Shown: positions 9,241 to 19,535 of the stretch, piece after piece
Numbering within the stretch: position 1 is the first letter of the stretch
How the letters are laid out: every line of letters starts with the position of its first letter
Assembly: GCA_023053575.1 (NCBI GenBank)
Contig: JAKZAP010000008.1
Location: 397,001 to 461,000, forward strand
DNA length: 64,000 nucleotides
Direction: 5' to 3'
DNA from: Branchinecta lynchi
Taxonomy: Eukaryota; Arthropoda; Branchiopoda; Anostraca; Branchinectidae
The notes under the pieces: model-generated
The model's database searches: none
Seen by the model: the letters and a program-made list of their open reading frames with translations, nothing else
Told to the model about the DNA's origin: nothing
Position numbers and translations under genes: made by a program

Positions 9241-11435
9241 GTTTTCTTTTTTGTTGGGGTCTGCCAACCGAGCTGTGGAGGAAGTGAAAGAGTTTGACAT
9301 GGAGAATTAGAACGGAAAGAGATATTAACAGTTTAGCTGTATTTTGGTTTTGGATGGAGATCAGTTGCCTTTGAATCTCTTTTGTCCTCTTCCATGTTTT
9401 TCTACTATTGAAATCAAGCCAATATTTCTTTTCTTGCGTTTTTGTCAAAAATGAAAATGGTGAAAGCTTAGCAATTCTGCAAAATTGAGAAGTTGGTTGG
9501 ACAGTCACTTCCCAATTCTCCTTTTCTCGTCCTCGGTAGTCCTTCCTGAGCCGAAACAATAATTTGCAATAGAATTGAGAATAAGCGAGAGCAGAGAATT
9601 GAGATAAAAAACGTAACTCTTGATTATCTCCTCCCGCAATTCATAGCAGTTGGTCGCAGAGCACCGGCCATGCCCCCCCCCCCTCCCTAGTTACCAGTTC
9701 TCTATCTCAGGGTTGGATTAACAAAAAAGGCGAAGTGTGGGCCCCGCTCCTTCCTGGGTCCCTGCGACGATGGTTAAGAATAATACTAAATTGCGGTTAA
9801 GCTTTCGTAAGTTGACTCAATGAAAACTGCATAAATGGAATCCACAGTAAAAATCTATATGTACGCTAAAATATGATAAATTGCAGGAAAGGAAGGGGGG
9901 GGGAGGAGTCTGACTGCATAGGTCCTCGGGAGGCTTCGATCTGACATGGTCTCTACTGAAGTGTCCAATCTTCATCCCCTTTAATCTCAGTTCTGTCACT
10001 ATCCGCTCAGAGGTGTCGTATCGCGTAAGGGGGGGGGGGGGGGGTAACGGTGTTTTCCTTTCCCCCCTTCGTATTCTTTAACGTCCATTTTACATCGGCA
10101 AGACGGAAAATACTTGAGTTGTAAACGAATAAACACTAAAGTCAATAAACAGTGTATTCACGAAGACTGATGAAACAAAACTTTATTTTACAGTGGTATT
10201 TCATGGGTAGCTCCTCTTCCCCCAAATGCTTTGCCTCCGCCAGTCCCTTCCGCCTCGGTCGGTTTCACGGCTTGCCGCGATTAAATTCCATCTTTAATGT
10301 TCGCTTATTTCAAATGCTCCTAGTCAGACGTAATTACGTTCCCAAAGCCTGCACTTGAGATCTAGGCTGAGTTCATCCTGTGATCAGTCATGAATCTCTA
10401 ATGTCGATAGCTGCTGCTTGGTATAGAATGTCGTTGTTATCCTTAGGATGGGGTTCTGAGTTCCTTCCCTCGGGGCAAGGATTGATAAGACACAATAATT
10501 AAGTCGGATTGAAGCTGAGACAGGCTTCGTCTCATCAGCTTCTGAATGAACCAGTTGTATCGAGAACGTAAACAGACATAAGCCTTTTGTGTCTCCTCAC
10601 TGCGCTGAGAAAAAGCCTCTGTCGTGTTCCGTAAATAATGAGCGGATGCTTATACCGGATGCCATCTGTTTTATGTTGGACCATACTGCTGGTTTACAGA
10701 ACGTTGTAGAGATCTGACCTACAGACTTTACTTTATAGCTCTGATTCGTCGTGGGAATTCGCCATTTTTCTAGTTCAGTGTCTGCAAGGTGGCCGAGATC
10801 TCGACTCAAAAAAGTGTCACAATTGCTGACAAAAAGGTGCTTTTTGACACCTCGAATTCTGTGTGTGCATTCCGCTGTACAGCGGGTAAAATGCGAATAA
10901 TTGGTAATTATTGAATTTGTAACAACATTTTTCAAAATATTTCTAACAGTTACATCACAGTTTTTCAATAAAATTTGATCGGAAATGAGCTTAATTTAAG
11001 TTTCAAACTGTTATGTACTAAATCAAAGTAAAGTACATGTTTTGGGGGTGGTGGTAATCCGTCACCTTAGTAAGTCATTCGTAAGATAATGTGCCACTTT
11101 CAGGGGAAAAGTGTCATAGTATCACCCAGAGGCACAGTGTGTCAAAAAGCACCAAAATGGTCGCACTTGATAGCACTCAGCGTCTGCAATCAGATTAGCT
11201 TCTTTAAGCCCCACATCGGCTTATTATAAGCACTTTCCATAGATAAGTAGATTGACAAGTTGATGGTTAGAAAATCTGCAATCTGCTTCCCTAGCAATGG
11301 AAGTTGTTTGGATTACGAAGTGAATTCTGTTGTTTTCTGCTCATTACCCTATGGATCCATATTTTATTAGTTCTTTGTATCAAGCGTCGATGATGAGAAA
11401 ATAGGAGACTTTCAGCGACTAGTCCGCTTGGAGCG
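9241..11435. other. Intergenic, no supported gene
   Basis: Contains homopolymer runs (C near 9675, G at 9895-9905 and 10029-10043). A 123-codon frame on the minus strand (10597-10968) has no family signature, splice signal or neighbour that supports it. A plus-strand AATAAA lies near 10142. Confidence 0.35.
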
Positions 11436-11650
11436 TTGACCGGAAAGTCTAAAACTCTTGATGACCAACTCTTCGAGTCGCTTAAGAATCGCCGTACACC
11501 TAGTGACGAGCCAGAAACGCCACTGGCACCACGCGGAACAAAATTGTTGATTGGTTGTGATAGAATTCGTTTGAGTGACGTTTCTGGTTCTTCGCGAGGT
11601 TAACTGGCGTGTTCGGACTTCGTCATAGCCTCGAAGGTATTGCATAGCCA
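11436..11650. repeat. Dispersed repeat H, copy without the hAT insertion
   Basis: Matches 2549-2765 and shows the single CTCTTGAT site that is duplicated around the hAT element there. Confidence 0.5.
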
Positions 11651-11760
11651 AAGCAAGGATTTGTTGTGATCGGGGGTGTCCCGACACCTTCCTGATAGGA
11701 GGGGGGGGGGGTTGCGGCTTCAGAACTTTACGGGAATTTTTCGAAGTTTTACCGGAATTT

Positions 11761-13670
11761 TTATGGCACTTGCCCTTCGGCCAAGTGCCATATAGCGATC
11801 GCAATTTCTGTCCGTCCGTCGGTCTGTCGGTCTGTCCAGGTTTTGCTAGTTCGGGCACTTCCACATAAGCTAGGATGATAAAACTTGGCAGGCATATCAG
11901 GGACCCCAAATGATTAAGTTGGAAATAGTCACTTCCCCGATCCGAGCACCGTGGGGGGAGTGGAGGGAGGGGGAATCCGGAATCTTGAGGTATTTTTAAC
12001 TTTTGAACGGGTGATCGGATCTCGATGAAACTTGATATTTGGAACGACCTCATGCCTCAGACGACCCACTTAAAATCCGGACCGGATCCGGTGACTTTTG
12101 GGGGGAGCTGGAGGGGGCAACCGGAAATCTTAGGAAACGCTTTGAGTGGAGGGATCGAGATGAAACTTGGTGGGAAGACACCTAGCAAACACTAGATACA
12201 TCGTTGACATAACCGAGCCGATTCGGGCACTGTGGGGGGAGTGGAGGGAGGGGGAATCCGGAATCTTGAGGTATTTATAACTTTTGAACGGGTGATCGGA
12301 TCTCGATGGAACTTGATATTTGGAAAGACCTCATGCCTCAGACGACCTACTTAAAATCCGGACCGGATCCGGTGACTTTTGGGGGGAGCTGGAGGGGGCA
12401 ACCGGAAATCTTGGGAAACGCTATGAGTGGAGGGATCGAGATGAAACTTGGTGGGAAGACACCTAGCAAACACTAGATACATCATTGACATAACCGAGCC
12501 AATTCGGGTACTGTGGGGGGAGTAGAGGGAGGGGGAATCCGGAATCTTGAGGTATTTATAACTTTTGAACGGGTGATCGGATCTCGATGGAACTTGATAT
12601 TTGGAAAGACCTCATGCCTCAGACGACCTACTTAAAATCCGGACCGGATCCGGTGACTTTTGGGGGGAGCTGGAGGGGGCAACCGGAAATCTTGGGAAAC
12701 GCTATGAGTGGAGGGATCGAGATGAAACTTGGTGGGAAGACACCTGGCAAACACTAGATACATCATTGACATAACCGAGCCGATTCGGGTACTGTGGGGG
12801 GAGTAGAGGGAGGGGGAATCCGGAATCTTGAGGTATTTATAACTTTTGAACGGGGGATCGGATCTCGATGGAACTTGATATTTGGAAAGACCTCATCCCT
12901 CAGACGACCCACTTAAAATCTGGACCGGATCCGGTGACTTTTGGGGGGAGCTGGAGGGGGCAACCGGAAATCTTGGGAAACGCTATGAGTGGAGGGATCG
13001 AGATGAAACTTGGTGGGAAGACACCTAGCAAACACTAGATACGTCATTGACATAACCGAGCCGATTCGGGTACTGTGGGGGGAGTAGAGGGAGGGGGAAT
13101 CCGGAATCTTGAGGTATTTATAACTTTTGAACGGGTGATCGGATCTCGATGGAACTTGATATTTGGAAAGACCTCATCCCTCAGACGACCCACTTAAAAT
13201 CTGGACCGGATCCGGTGACTTTTGGGGGGAGTTGGAGGGGGCAACCGGAAATCTTTGGAAACGTTATGAGTGGAGGGATCGAGATGAAACTTGGTGGGAA
13301 GACACCTAGCAAACACTAGATACATCATTGACATAACCGAGCCGATTCGGGCACTGTCGGGGGAGTGGAGGGAGGGGGAATCCGGAATCTTGAGGTATTT
13401 ATAACTTTTGAACGGGTGACCGGATCTCGATGAAACTTGATATTTGGAAAGACCTCATGCCTCAGACGACCCACTTAAAATCCGGACCGGATCCGGTGAC
13501 TTTTGGGGGGAGCTGGAGGGGAGAACCGGAAATATTGGAAAACGCTATGAGTGGAGGGATCGAGATGAAACTTGGTGGGAAGACACCTAGCAAACACTAG
13601 ATATATCATTGACATAACCGAGCCGTGCCTACTCGTAACAAGTGCCATATGAGCTCGTAGCTCTTGTTCT
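11761..13670 (+). mobile_element. CAAGTGCC-family Helentron-like element, full length (copy 1)
   Basis: One end (the 3' end in element sense) is a hairpin: GGCACTTG and CAAGTGCC around the loop CCCTTCGGC, flanked outside by TTTTTAT. The other end reads CAAGTGCCATATGAGCTCGT then AGCTCTTGTT, which is AACAAGAGCTACGAGCTC on the opposite strand. Between them lie a conserved block with CCGTCCGTCGGTCTGTC, then a tandem array. No protein is encoded. The layout (5' subterminal motif matching the arm of a 3' hairpin, central tandem repeats, no evident target duplication) matches HINE/DINE-type non-autonomous Helentrons. The family name is my inference. Confidence 0.75.
12060..13615. repeat. 281-bp tandem repeat array
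   Basis: The landmark AACCGAGCC recurs at 12211, 12492, 12773, 13054, 13335 and 13616, exactly 281 bp apart. Each unit is itself two older halves, one with GGGGGGAGTGGAGGGAGG and ATGRAACTTGATATTTGG, the other with GGGGGGAGCTGGAGGGGG and ATGAAACTTGGTGGGAAG. Units are nearly identical, indicating recent amplification or conversion. Confidence 0.9.
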
Positions 13671-13883
13671 AGGTGGTATCGGGAATTATCCGTAGTGACA
13701 ATCTCTGCAGAAACTCTAGAATACTGTTGTGTTCTTACTTCGATTATTTGTTACTAACAACAAAAAATAGGCTCGTTAAAGTTTAAGTGAAAAGGCAGCT
13801 TATTTTTTAATCTGATATTTGAATACACTGAAATATTTCGACACATCTGAGGGACGCTGAGGGATTTTATATTTTTCCACCAA

Positions 13884-14047
13884 TAGATTCCTTGAGCAAG
13901 ATTTCAGTAGATTCCCTGAGCAAAATTCCGGTAGATTCCAAAATTCTAGTAGGTTCCATGGGGCAAAGTCGGGTAGATCCCCTTATCCAGCCTTCAGTAA
14001 ATTCTCCGAGACAAGTTCCGGTAGATTCCTTGAGCAAGATTTCGGAA
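13884..14047. repeat. Short minisatellite
   Basis: Five or so imperfect copies of a roughly 32-bp unit containing GGTAGATTCC and TTGAGCAAGATTTC. Confidence 0.6.
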
Positions 14048-14077
14048 CAGAAGAGATAACCGGTTTCTTGGTGATAT

Positions 14078-14368
14078 AGCTGCGTAGCACTCCAGGCTGT
14101 CTCTGGTGCTTAGTCACCAGTGTCCGGTTCTTCCCTTAAAACGCGTTCTTTTGGTTCACCTGTGAGTTGATGAAAACCGGCTAACTCGTCGCTGCAGCAG
14201 GGCTCACGAGCAGGTTCTGGTTAGTCCGCACCGGTGAGATAAAACCGGACACTGGTTAGTTCAAAAACGGGTTATAAGACTGGTGAGAAGTCACCGGTGG
14301 ATGCAAAAACGGCTTATAAGAAAAACCGGAGACCACCGGTGAGAACTCTCGTGAAAAAGAACGCAGCT
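14078..14368. mobile_element. 291-bp MITE, AGCTGCGTTC family (copy 2)
   Basis: Starts AGCTGCG at 14078 and ends GAACGCAGCT at 14368, flanked by TAT on both sides (14075-14077 and 14369-14371). A few bases are missing from its left terminus compared with copy 1. Confidence 0.8.
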
Positions 14369-15800
14369 TATATTCTCACGCCGTCTGCGGGTACAGTATA
14401 GTGTTGTCAGATGGTGCTTCATGTGCCTTCTTGCAAGGTCGATGAAGCCAGACTTGGCCTAACATACATCTGGATCTGCCGTAGCCTACAGTCAAGCCAA
14501 CTCTTTCGGATACCTGATAATGATTTTGTGATCATTAAAACTTTCATATTTGTCCTTTCCGCTCATCTCTTGCCCATATGACACCCTGTAGTTTCCGGCG
14601 ACCCTTACTTTCAAGAAGTTTTTATTAGGGGCTTGATCTCCTGGACCCACCACTACCATAGCTTAAGCTGGAATCAGGTTAAGCCTGGCTTTTAGTCTAC
14701 TTCAGCTTAATATTTTTGATTGCTTGAAGGACTCCAAAGCATTTGGAGTCCTGTTGCCGCCAGACGCGCTAGAGTAATAATAACAATCACACGTGAGATC
14801 TGTGGAAAAGTTATCTGACCGGTGAATAAGCGATTAGGCTTTCGCTTCATATCGAGTCGCGCATTAGCCCCGTTGAAAAGTCAGCCAGCACTCAGCACTG
14901 AAGTCGGAAGCCAGAAATAAAAAACTTGATGACGCTTGACAGAACAGAGTTGGGTGAAGCAAAAAGAGGCGAAGAGGCATTTTAAACAGTTTTAACATGG
15001 TTTCTAAGAGGAATTGAAAATAGCAAAACAAGCCTGGATAAACGCACACCAAAAAGTAACGTGTCATTATTTTCTTTACGGTAGTGCACCTAGCGGCCAA
15101 CAAATAACTAATCTGAGAGGAATTTTATGAGGGGCGTATCGGAAAGTAACAACGAGACGGCCATGAAAAATGGCCGTAGAGGTTTTTATACCGATATGGA
15201 CCGAAATGGAGATATATTAACTATTATAACGTTTTCGAACAGAATATTTTTATAGCAACCCAAGCCTACTGTATACCTACTAAAATGGCTACTGTTGGGA
15301 CCCAAGCATTTCAGTTTCTATCAATATAGTCTTTTACTTTTTTGGCGATTCAGAAGCCATCTAGCTGTCATGAAAACCTACTATAGATCTACTAAAATAC
15401 TACTAAAATGTCGTGGAAGTAAAAAGTAAGTAATTATTTTTTTTTTACTGAAAGTATTTTTTTAAATTCAGTTTTAGAGGTCAGCTTCTACTTTTCAGTA
15501 TTTGAGTAATGCTCGATGAATTCAGTATTTGAGGAAAAGTGCTAAGTGAACATCTGCGGAGGCTGTTACGGCTTCGTATCAGCCTCTCTGGAGGATGATA
15601 CGAGGTCGTAACAACCTCCACAAAAGTAATTCTCATAAAATAACTTCCTGTGGGATATAGGAAGATATGCATTGCATACCTGTCCGAGAAAAGTTATATG
15701 TATATATATATGTAGAGAGATAAATATATATATACATATAATATATAATTTGTGTGCCATGCTGAGAAATTAGAACCTACTCGTTCGTTTCAGACACAAG
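14369..15800. other. Region upstream of the DAPIT-like gene
   Basis: No other gene is supported. An AT/TA microsatellite with GTAT and GAGA interruptions lies at about 15697-15757. A short inverted repeat around 15545-15625 (AGGCTGTTACGGCTTC against GAGGTCGTAACAACCTCC) is present. A pyrimidine-rich acceptor, TCGTTCGTTTCAG, ends at 15793, eight bases before the start codon, so the gene probably has an untranslated first exon. Confidence 0.4.
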
Positions 15801-15884
15801 ATGGCCGGACCAGGAAACAGTGGCGCAGAATTGCAGGGACTGAGCAAGCACTTCAACGCTGTCACAATCCGAGGACGCGCTAAT
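15801..15884 (+). CDS. ATP5MK: DAPIT-like ATP synthase membrane subunit, coding exon 1
   Basis: Exon 1 encodes 28 residues ending in VTIRGRAN and stops at the donor AAT|GTGAGT. Joined to 19146-19232 it gives a 56-aa protein of the DAPIT family (ATP synthase membrane subunit k, about 58 aa in humans), an accessory subunit in the mitochondrial inner membrane linked to ATP synthase dimers. Family marks are the MAGP start, a conserved KHFNA-like stretch, GRAN at the exon junction, then one membrane segment and a Lys-Pro-rich tail. The junction is phase 0. The intron is 3.26 kb, long for such a small gene, because of insertions at 16397-18034 and 18157-18628. The identification rests on overall pattern and length, as the family is short. 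Confidence 0.85.
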
Positions 15885-16396
15885 GTGAGTAATTTTGTTT
15901 CGTTCATTTTGCTTGTCGTTGGATTGGGGGGGGGGAGGGGTTACTTAACCTGGACTATGAGAATACCATTTTCATCTCTGGCCGTTTAATATTAGCCTAC
16001 TACAAGAACCTTTGCTGCTGCTGGAAATCGTGGGATTCTGAAACGAAGACTTCTTTTCATGGATCGTTTGCAAATGGAGTTCTGATCAGTCACAAGCCTA
16101 TTTTGTTAGTTTTGGCGTGTTGGCCCAAAGGCAATATAAAGTGGAATTCACACAGAGGACGTCGAAATATTAGCAGGTGAAGCGCGTCGCGACATCTGGG
16201 CGAAATCAGATGACGTTATGGCTGACATGGAGCGAATTTGCCCGAATTTTTAACTCCACAAAAGTATTTTTTCTTATTCCATTGTCTTTCTACTCCTTGA
16301 TAACAATATCGTAAAGCGGGCAGCGACTGGATAAATATGAACTAAACTGATTAGCTGTTCTACGTCCATCATTTCTATATTTAGCGAAGCGTTTTT

Positions 16397-18034
16397 ATTG
16401 TACTTGCCCTTCGGCCAAGTGCCATATAGCGATCGATTTTTTTTTCCGCCCGTCCGTCGGTCAGTACGGGTTTTGCGTCCTCTGCCTGAGCATCGTGGGG
16501 GGGGGGGTGGAAGGGAAAATCTGGAATCTTGAGGTATTTATAACTTTTGAAAAGGTGATCGGATCTTATTTAAACTTTATATTTGGAAAGACCCCGTATT
16601 TGGAAAGACCCCGCTTAGAGTCGAGGGATCGGGACGAAACTTGGTGGGAAGAACAAGCACAAGTCCTAGATACATCGGTGACAACCGGACGGGATTTGGG
16701 CACTGTGGGGGAGTCCGGAATTCTGGTGATCATGCGAGTTCGGTACTTCCTGATGTGCTAGGACGATGACACTTGGAAGACGCATCAGGGACCCCAACAG
16801 ACTGACTTGAGAATAGTCTTTTCCCCGATCCGACCATCATGGGGGGGGGGGGATGGAGAGATGGGGAACCCGAAATATAGTGCATGCATAACTTTTGAAC
16901 GGGTGATCGGAAATGAAACTTGGCAAGTGGAAAGAGCTATCGACTCAGATGTTCAGTGTCTAGTCCTGATTGGATCCGATACTTGTGGGGGGGGGGATTT
17001 GATGGGGGCGCCAGAAATTTCATGAAACGCTTAGAGCCGAGGGATGGGAATGGAACTTGGTGTGAAGAACAAACATTAGCATTAGATACGTAACTCACAG
17101 AACCAGATCGTATAGGGGCGCTGTGGGGGGAGTTGGAGGGTGTTTCTCGGAATTCCCATACTCGCCAGTTAGGATAGTTCTAAATGTTCTAAGGACGAAC
17201 AAATTTTGCAGGCATATTAGTGACTTGAGGACCCGACCCAATGCCTTAGAAAAACCTGTGTTTCGGGATCCGACCATCTTTGGGGGAGTTGAGGGAAGGG
17301 GAATCCTGAAATCACTGACTTCCATAAGTTGCGAACGGGTCGTCCGATTCGAGTGAAATTTATGGGCGATAAGAACGGATGACCTAGACGAGCAAAACAT
17401 GCGCCCGAAACACACGCTGCCACGGTTAGAGGAGTTAGAGGGGGGGGGGGGGGGGGGTCGGAAACTTTTTTACCTGCACAAAAACCAAATGGATGGACAG
17501 AATGGGATGCATGTTGGACAGTACCGAATTTATGCGCCCTTGATTTGTTATTTGGGGTCTGGACCGGATCCGGCCAAAGGGTGTGAAGCGGAAACCGGAA
17601 ATTTGCTGATAGGCTATGATTCCAGTAATTTGATAGAAGGGAGGAGGAGATGCAGAGATGTGACTTTAATGTTTCCGAGTCATATTCAGCCAGAGTTGGG
17701 GGAGTTGGTAGGGGAGTACCGGAAATTGTGTGGGTCGCAAAGGGGTCAAACAAGTGGGGCGATTTGAATGATACCAAGCTTGGAATATAGAGAGGTTATA
17801 TACTAGATGACATATTTTAGGAATCTATTGGGTTGGAACTTCGAAGGTAGAAAAGTCATTTGCTCTAGATGATCCGAGGCAATGCCGAAAATGCTCAGAC
17901 TTGAGTGAAACTAGATATCCTATTTCTAGGTCTGAACCACATTGTTGGGAGGCGGGATATTTTGTGACGTTCTCATCTACTTTCTTGTACCACCTAATTC
18001 TAACAAGTGCCATATGAGCTCGTAGCTCTTGTTC
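16397..18034 (+). mobile_element. CAAGTGCC-family Helentron-like element in the DAPIT intron (copy 2)
   Basis: Begins with ATTGTACTTGCCCTTCGGCC (a hairpin arm with two substitutions) and ends CATATGAGCTCGTAGCTCTTGTT-like at 18013-18034. The interior is diverged monomers with repeated GATGAAACTTGG-like boxes and G runs (16499-16507, 16842-16851, 17438-17457) rather than uniform 281-bp units, so this is an older copy. Confidence 0.75.
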
Positions 18035-18156
18035 TCTTGCGATGTGTCATTTGACGCCTGGCGTGACGGATGTCGCCAGACGTGGCGACGTTCGCTCTCT
18101 ATGTGAATTGGGCTTAACAATCGTTTTTTCGTCAGGGTCCCGAATCGCGAGTCAGA

Positions 18157-18628
18157 GAACGTGTCCGAAAGCTTTTTGGTGCTGTAAATGCTGCATTAAT
18201 GCTGCATTTTCTTTCTTTTTTATGTCGGAAAGCTGTTACCTTTTTTTCTTCTCTGACACTTCTAGAATACCAAAACTGAAGTCAGGAAGAAGAAGAAGAA
18301 AAAACTTTATAAAGCTAACAAAATGGATCGGCTATTGATATCCAACCTTCTTACCTTCTTATCTTTCCTTTCTTCGTTGGCCATGATCGTCAGTTTTCTT
18401 AAAATTTGGGATGTTTGCCGAATTGTCAGTTGTCTTTTTGAATTTAACACTGAGAGAATCCCCAGTTTCTTCTTGAAAATTCAGCATTAAATTTAGCATT
18501 CTTGCTGAATTTTTCGATGAATCAATGCTGTATTAATTGAGCGAAAATTTAATTCCGAAAGCGAAATGCTGCATACAATGCTGAATTAATTCAGCATTTT
18601 CGTTTTTTCGGAGCTTTCGGACACGTTC
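18157..18628. mobile_element. 472-bp terminal-inverted-repeat element in the DAPIT intron
   Basis: Termini GAACGTGTCCGAAAGCT are inverted at 18157-18173 and 18612-18628. The 3 bp AGA occurs on both sides (18154-18156 and 18629-18631). Inside are many copies of AATGCTGCATT and AATTCAGCATT in both directions. No protein. Confidence 0.65.
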
Positions 18629-18971
18629 AGAGTACTTGCAGATTGGAAGCAGCTGGACTGGACAAGATTCACTTGACATCTTCGTTCGCAGGATTTGACC
18701 ATCCATAGGGAGATGGAGCGACGAGAATCCTGAATCGCGTGGCCCGCATAGCTACCGAACGTGTGATCTCATCAAGATAAACCTTCCTATATGTTAAGAG
18801 GCACGTATCCTAGATGTGTCATTTGCGGATTAAGGCTGGATCCGACCCGATGGGGGCGTTGGAAGGGAGGTAGGGGTAGAGGCATCTTGTTACACGCGTA
18901 AAATCCGAACGGATGCGTGGATCTCAAGGCCTGAAAAATCGAAAGTACACAAGTTTCATAACAGATAACAC

Positions 18972-19052
18972 AAGGATGTGCGGTTTCAACAGACAACACT
19001 TGGGATGCTGTTGTGGTTTTGAAAAGTTGTGCATTAAATGTTACGTATAGAG
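18972..19052. repeat. Dispersed repeat shared with 43911-43990
   Basis: Both copies contain TTTCAACAGACAACACTTGG followed by a TTTTGAAAA and CATTAAAT block. The family is unknown. Confidence 0.6.
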
Positions 19053-19145
19053 CTGAAAACCGCCAAAAAAGTATCTGATGACTTTCCCGGTACCACGATT
19101 ACAAACAAAGAAATCTCTTAATTTCATTTAGTACTTTCATTGTAG

Positions 19146-19232
19146 GTTGCCATTGCCACCTTGTCAACACTTGGCCTTTTCCTCACCTACAAGATGTTGA
19201 AGCCAAAGAAGCCAGCAGCTGCAGCCCACTAA
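19146..19232 (+). CDS. ATP5MK: DAPIT-like ATP synthase membrane subunit, coding exon 2
   Basis: Follows the acceptor TTTCATTGTAG and encodes 28 residues: a hydrophobic segment (VAIATLSTLGLFLTYKML) and the basic tail KPKKPAAAAH, then TAA. This is the single inner-membrane helix and matrix-side tail expected of the family. Confidence 0.85.
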   Translation, partial: VAIATLSTLGLFLTYKMLKPKKPAAAAH

Positions 19233-19258
19233 TTTGTCTGTTCGGAATTACTAGGCGT

Positions 19259-19264
19259 AATAAA
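19259..19264 (+). terminator. Polyadenylation signal of the DAPIT-like gene
   Basis: AATAAA 26 bp after the stop codon, a very short 3' UTR. Confidence 0.7.
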
Positions 19265-19374
19265 CATGTTTTCGAGTTAAAAGTCTAGACAGCGTTTCCC
19301 TCTCCTTTTTGTTTCTCATGGCTAAAATCTTTTACGGAGAAAGCGTGACAAGAGACAAGAGAAACGTGTCGTTT

Positions 19375-19465
19375 GACGGTTTATTGGTTCCGCATCGGTT
19401 TTCTGTTGGTATTATTGTGGATTTTATGATTTAGTTTGTTTTCGCTGAGAACGATGTGTCAAAAT
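19375..19465. repeat. Dispersed repeat shared with 57655-57745
   Basis: Both copies carry GTTGG/ATTGG, TTCCGCATCG, GTGGATTTTATGATTT and TTTTCGCTGAG in the same order. Confidence 0.6.
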
Positions 19466-19535
19466 GCCACCAGTCACATCTATTTGTTATTTTCTGCCCA
19501 AAAATAACAAAAAAGCATCTGTTTCAAGTATTTTT

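Noticed and set aside
10597..10968. 123-codon minus-strand frame
   Set aside because: No family signature, no regulatory or splice context; kept only as a remark in the intergenic entry.
11412..12053. Long minus-strand frame (213 codons) and similar proline-rich frames at 17217-17777, 20405-20827, 20968-21231 and 22207-22638
   Set aside because: They lie antisense in the tandem arrays, are rich in PPLPP and similar low-complexity stretches because of the G runs, and repeat with the array unit. They are composition artefacts.
12060..13615. CRISPR array or centromeric satellite
   Set aside because: Units are 281 bp head-to-tail with no spacers, and the arrays are bounded by element ends in a gene-bearing region.
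11761..13670. Classic Helitron (TC start, CTRR end, A-T insertion)
   Set aside because: The hairpin is present but the end is ATAAAAA rather than CTRR, and the start is AACAAG. The Helentron/HINE layout fits better.
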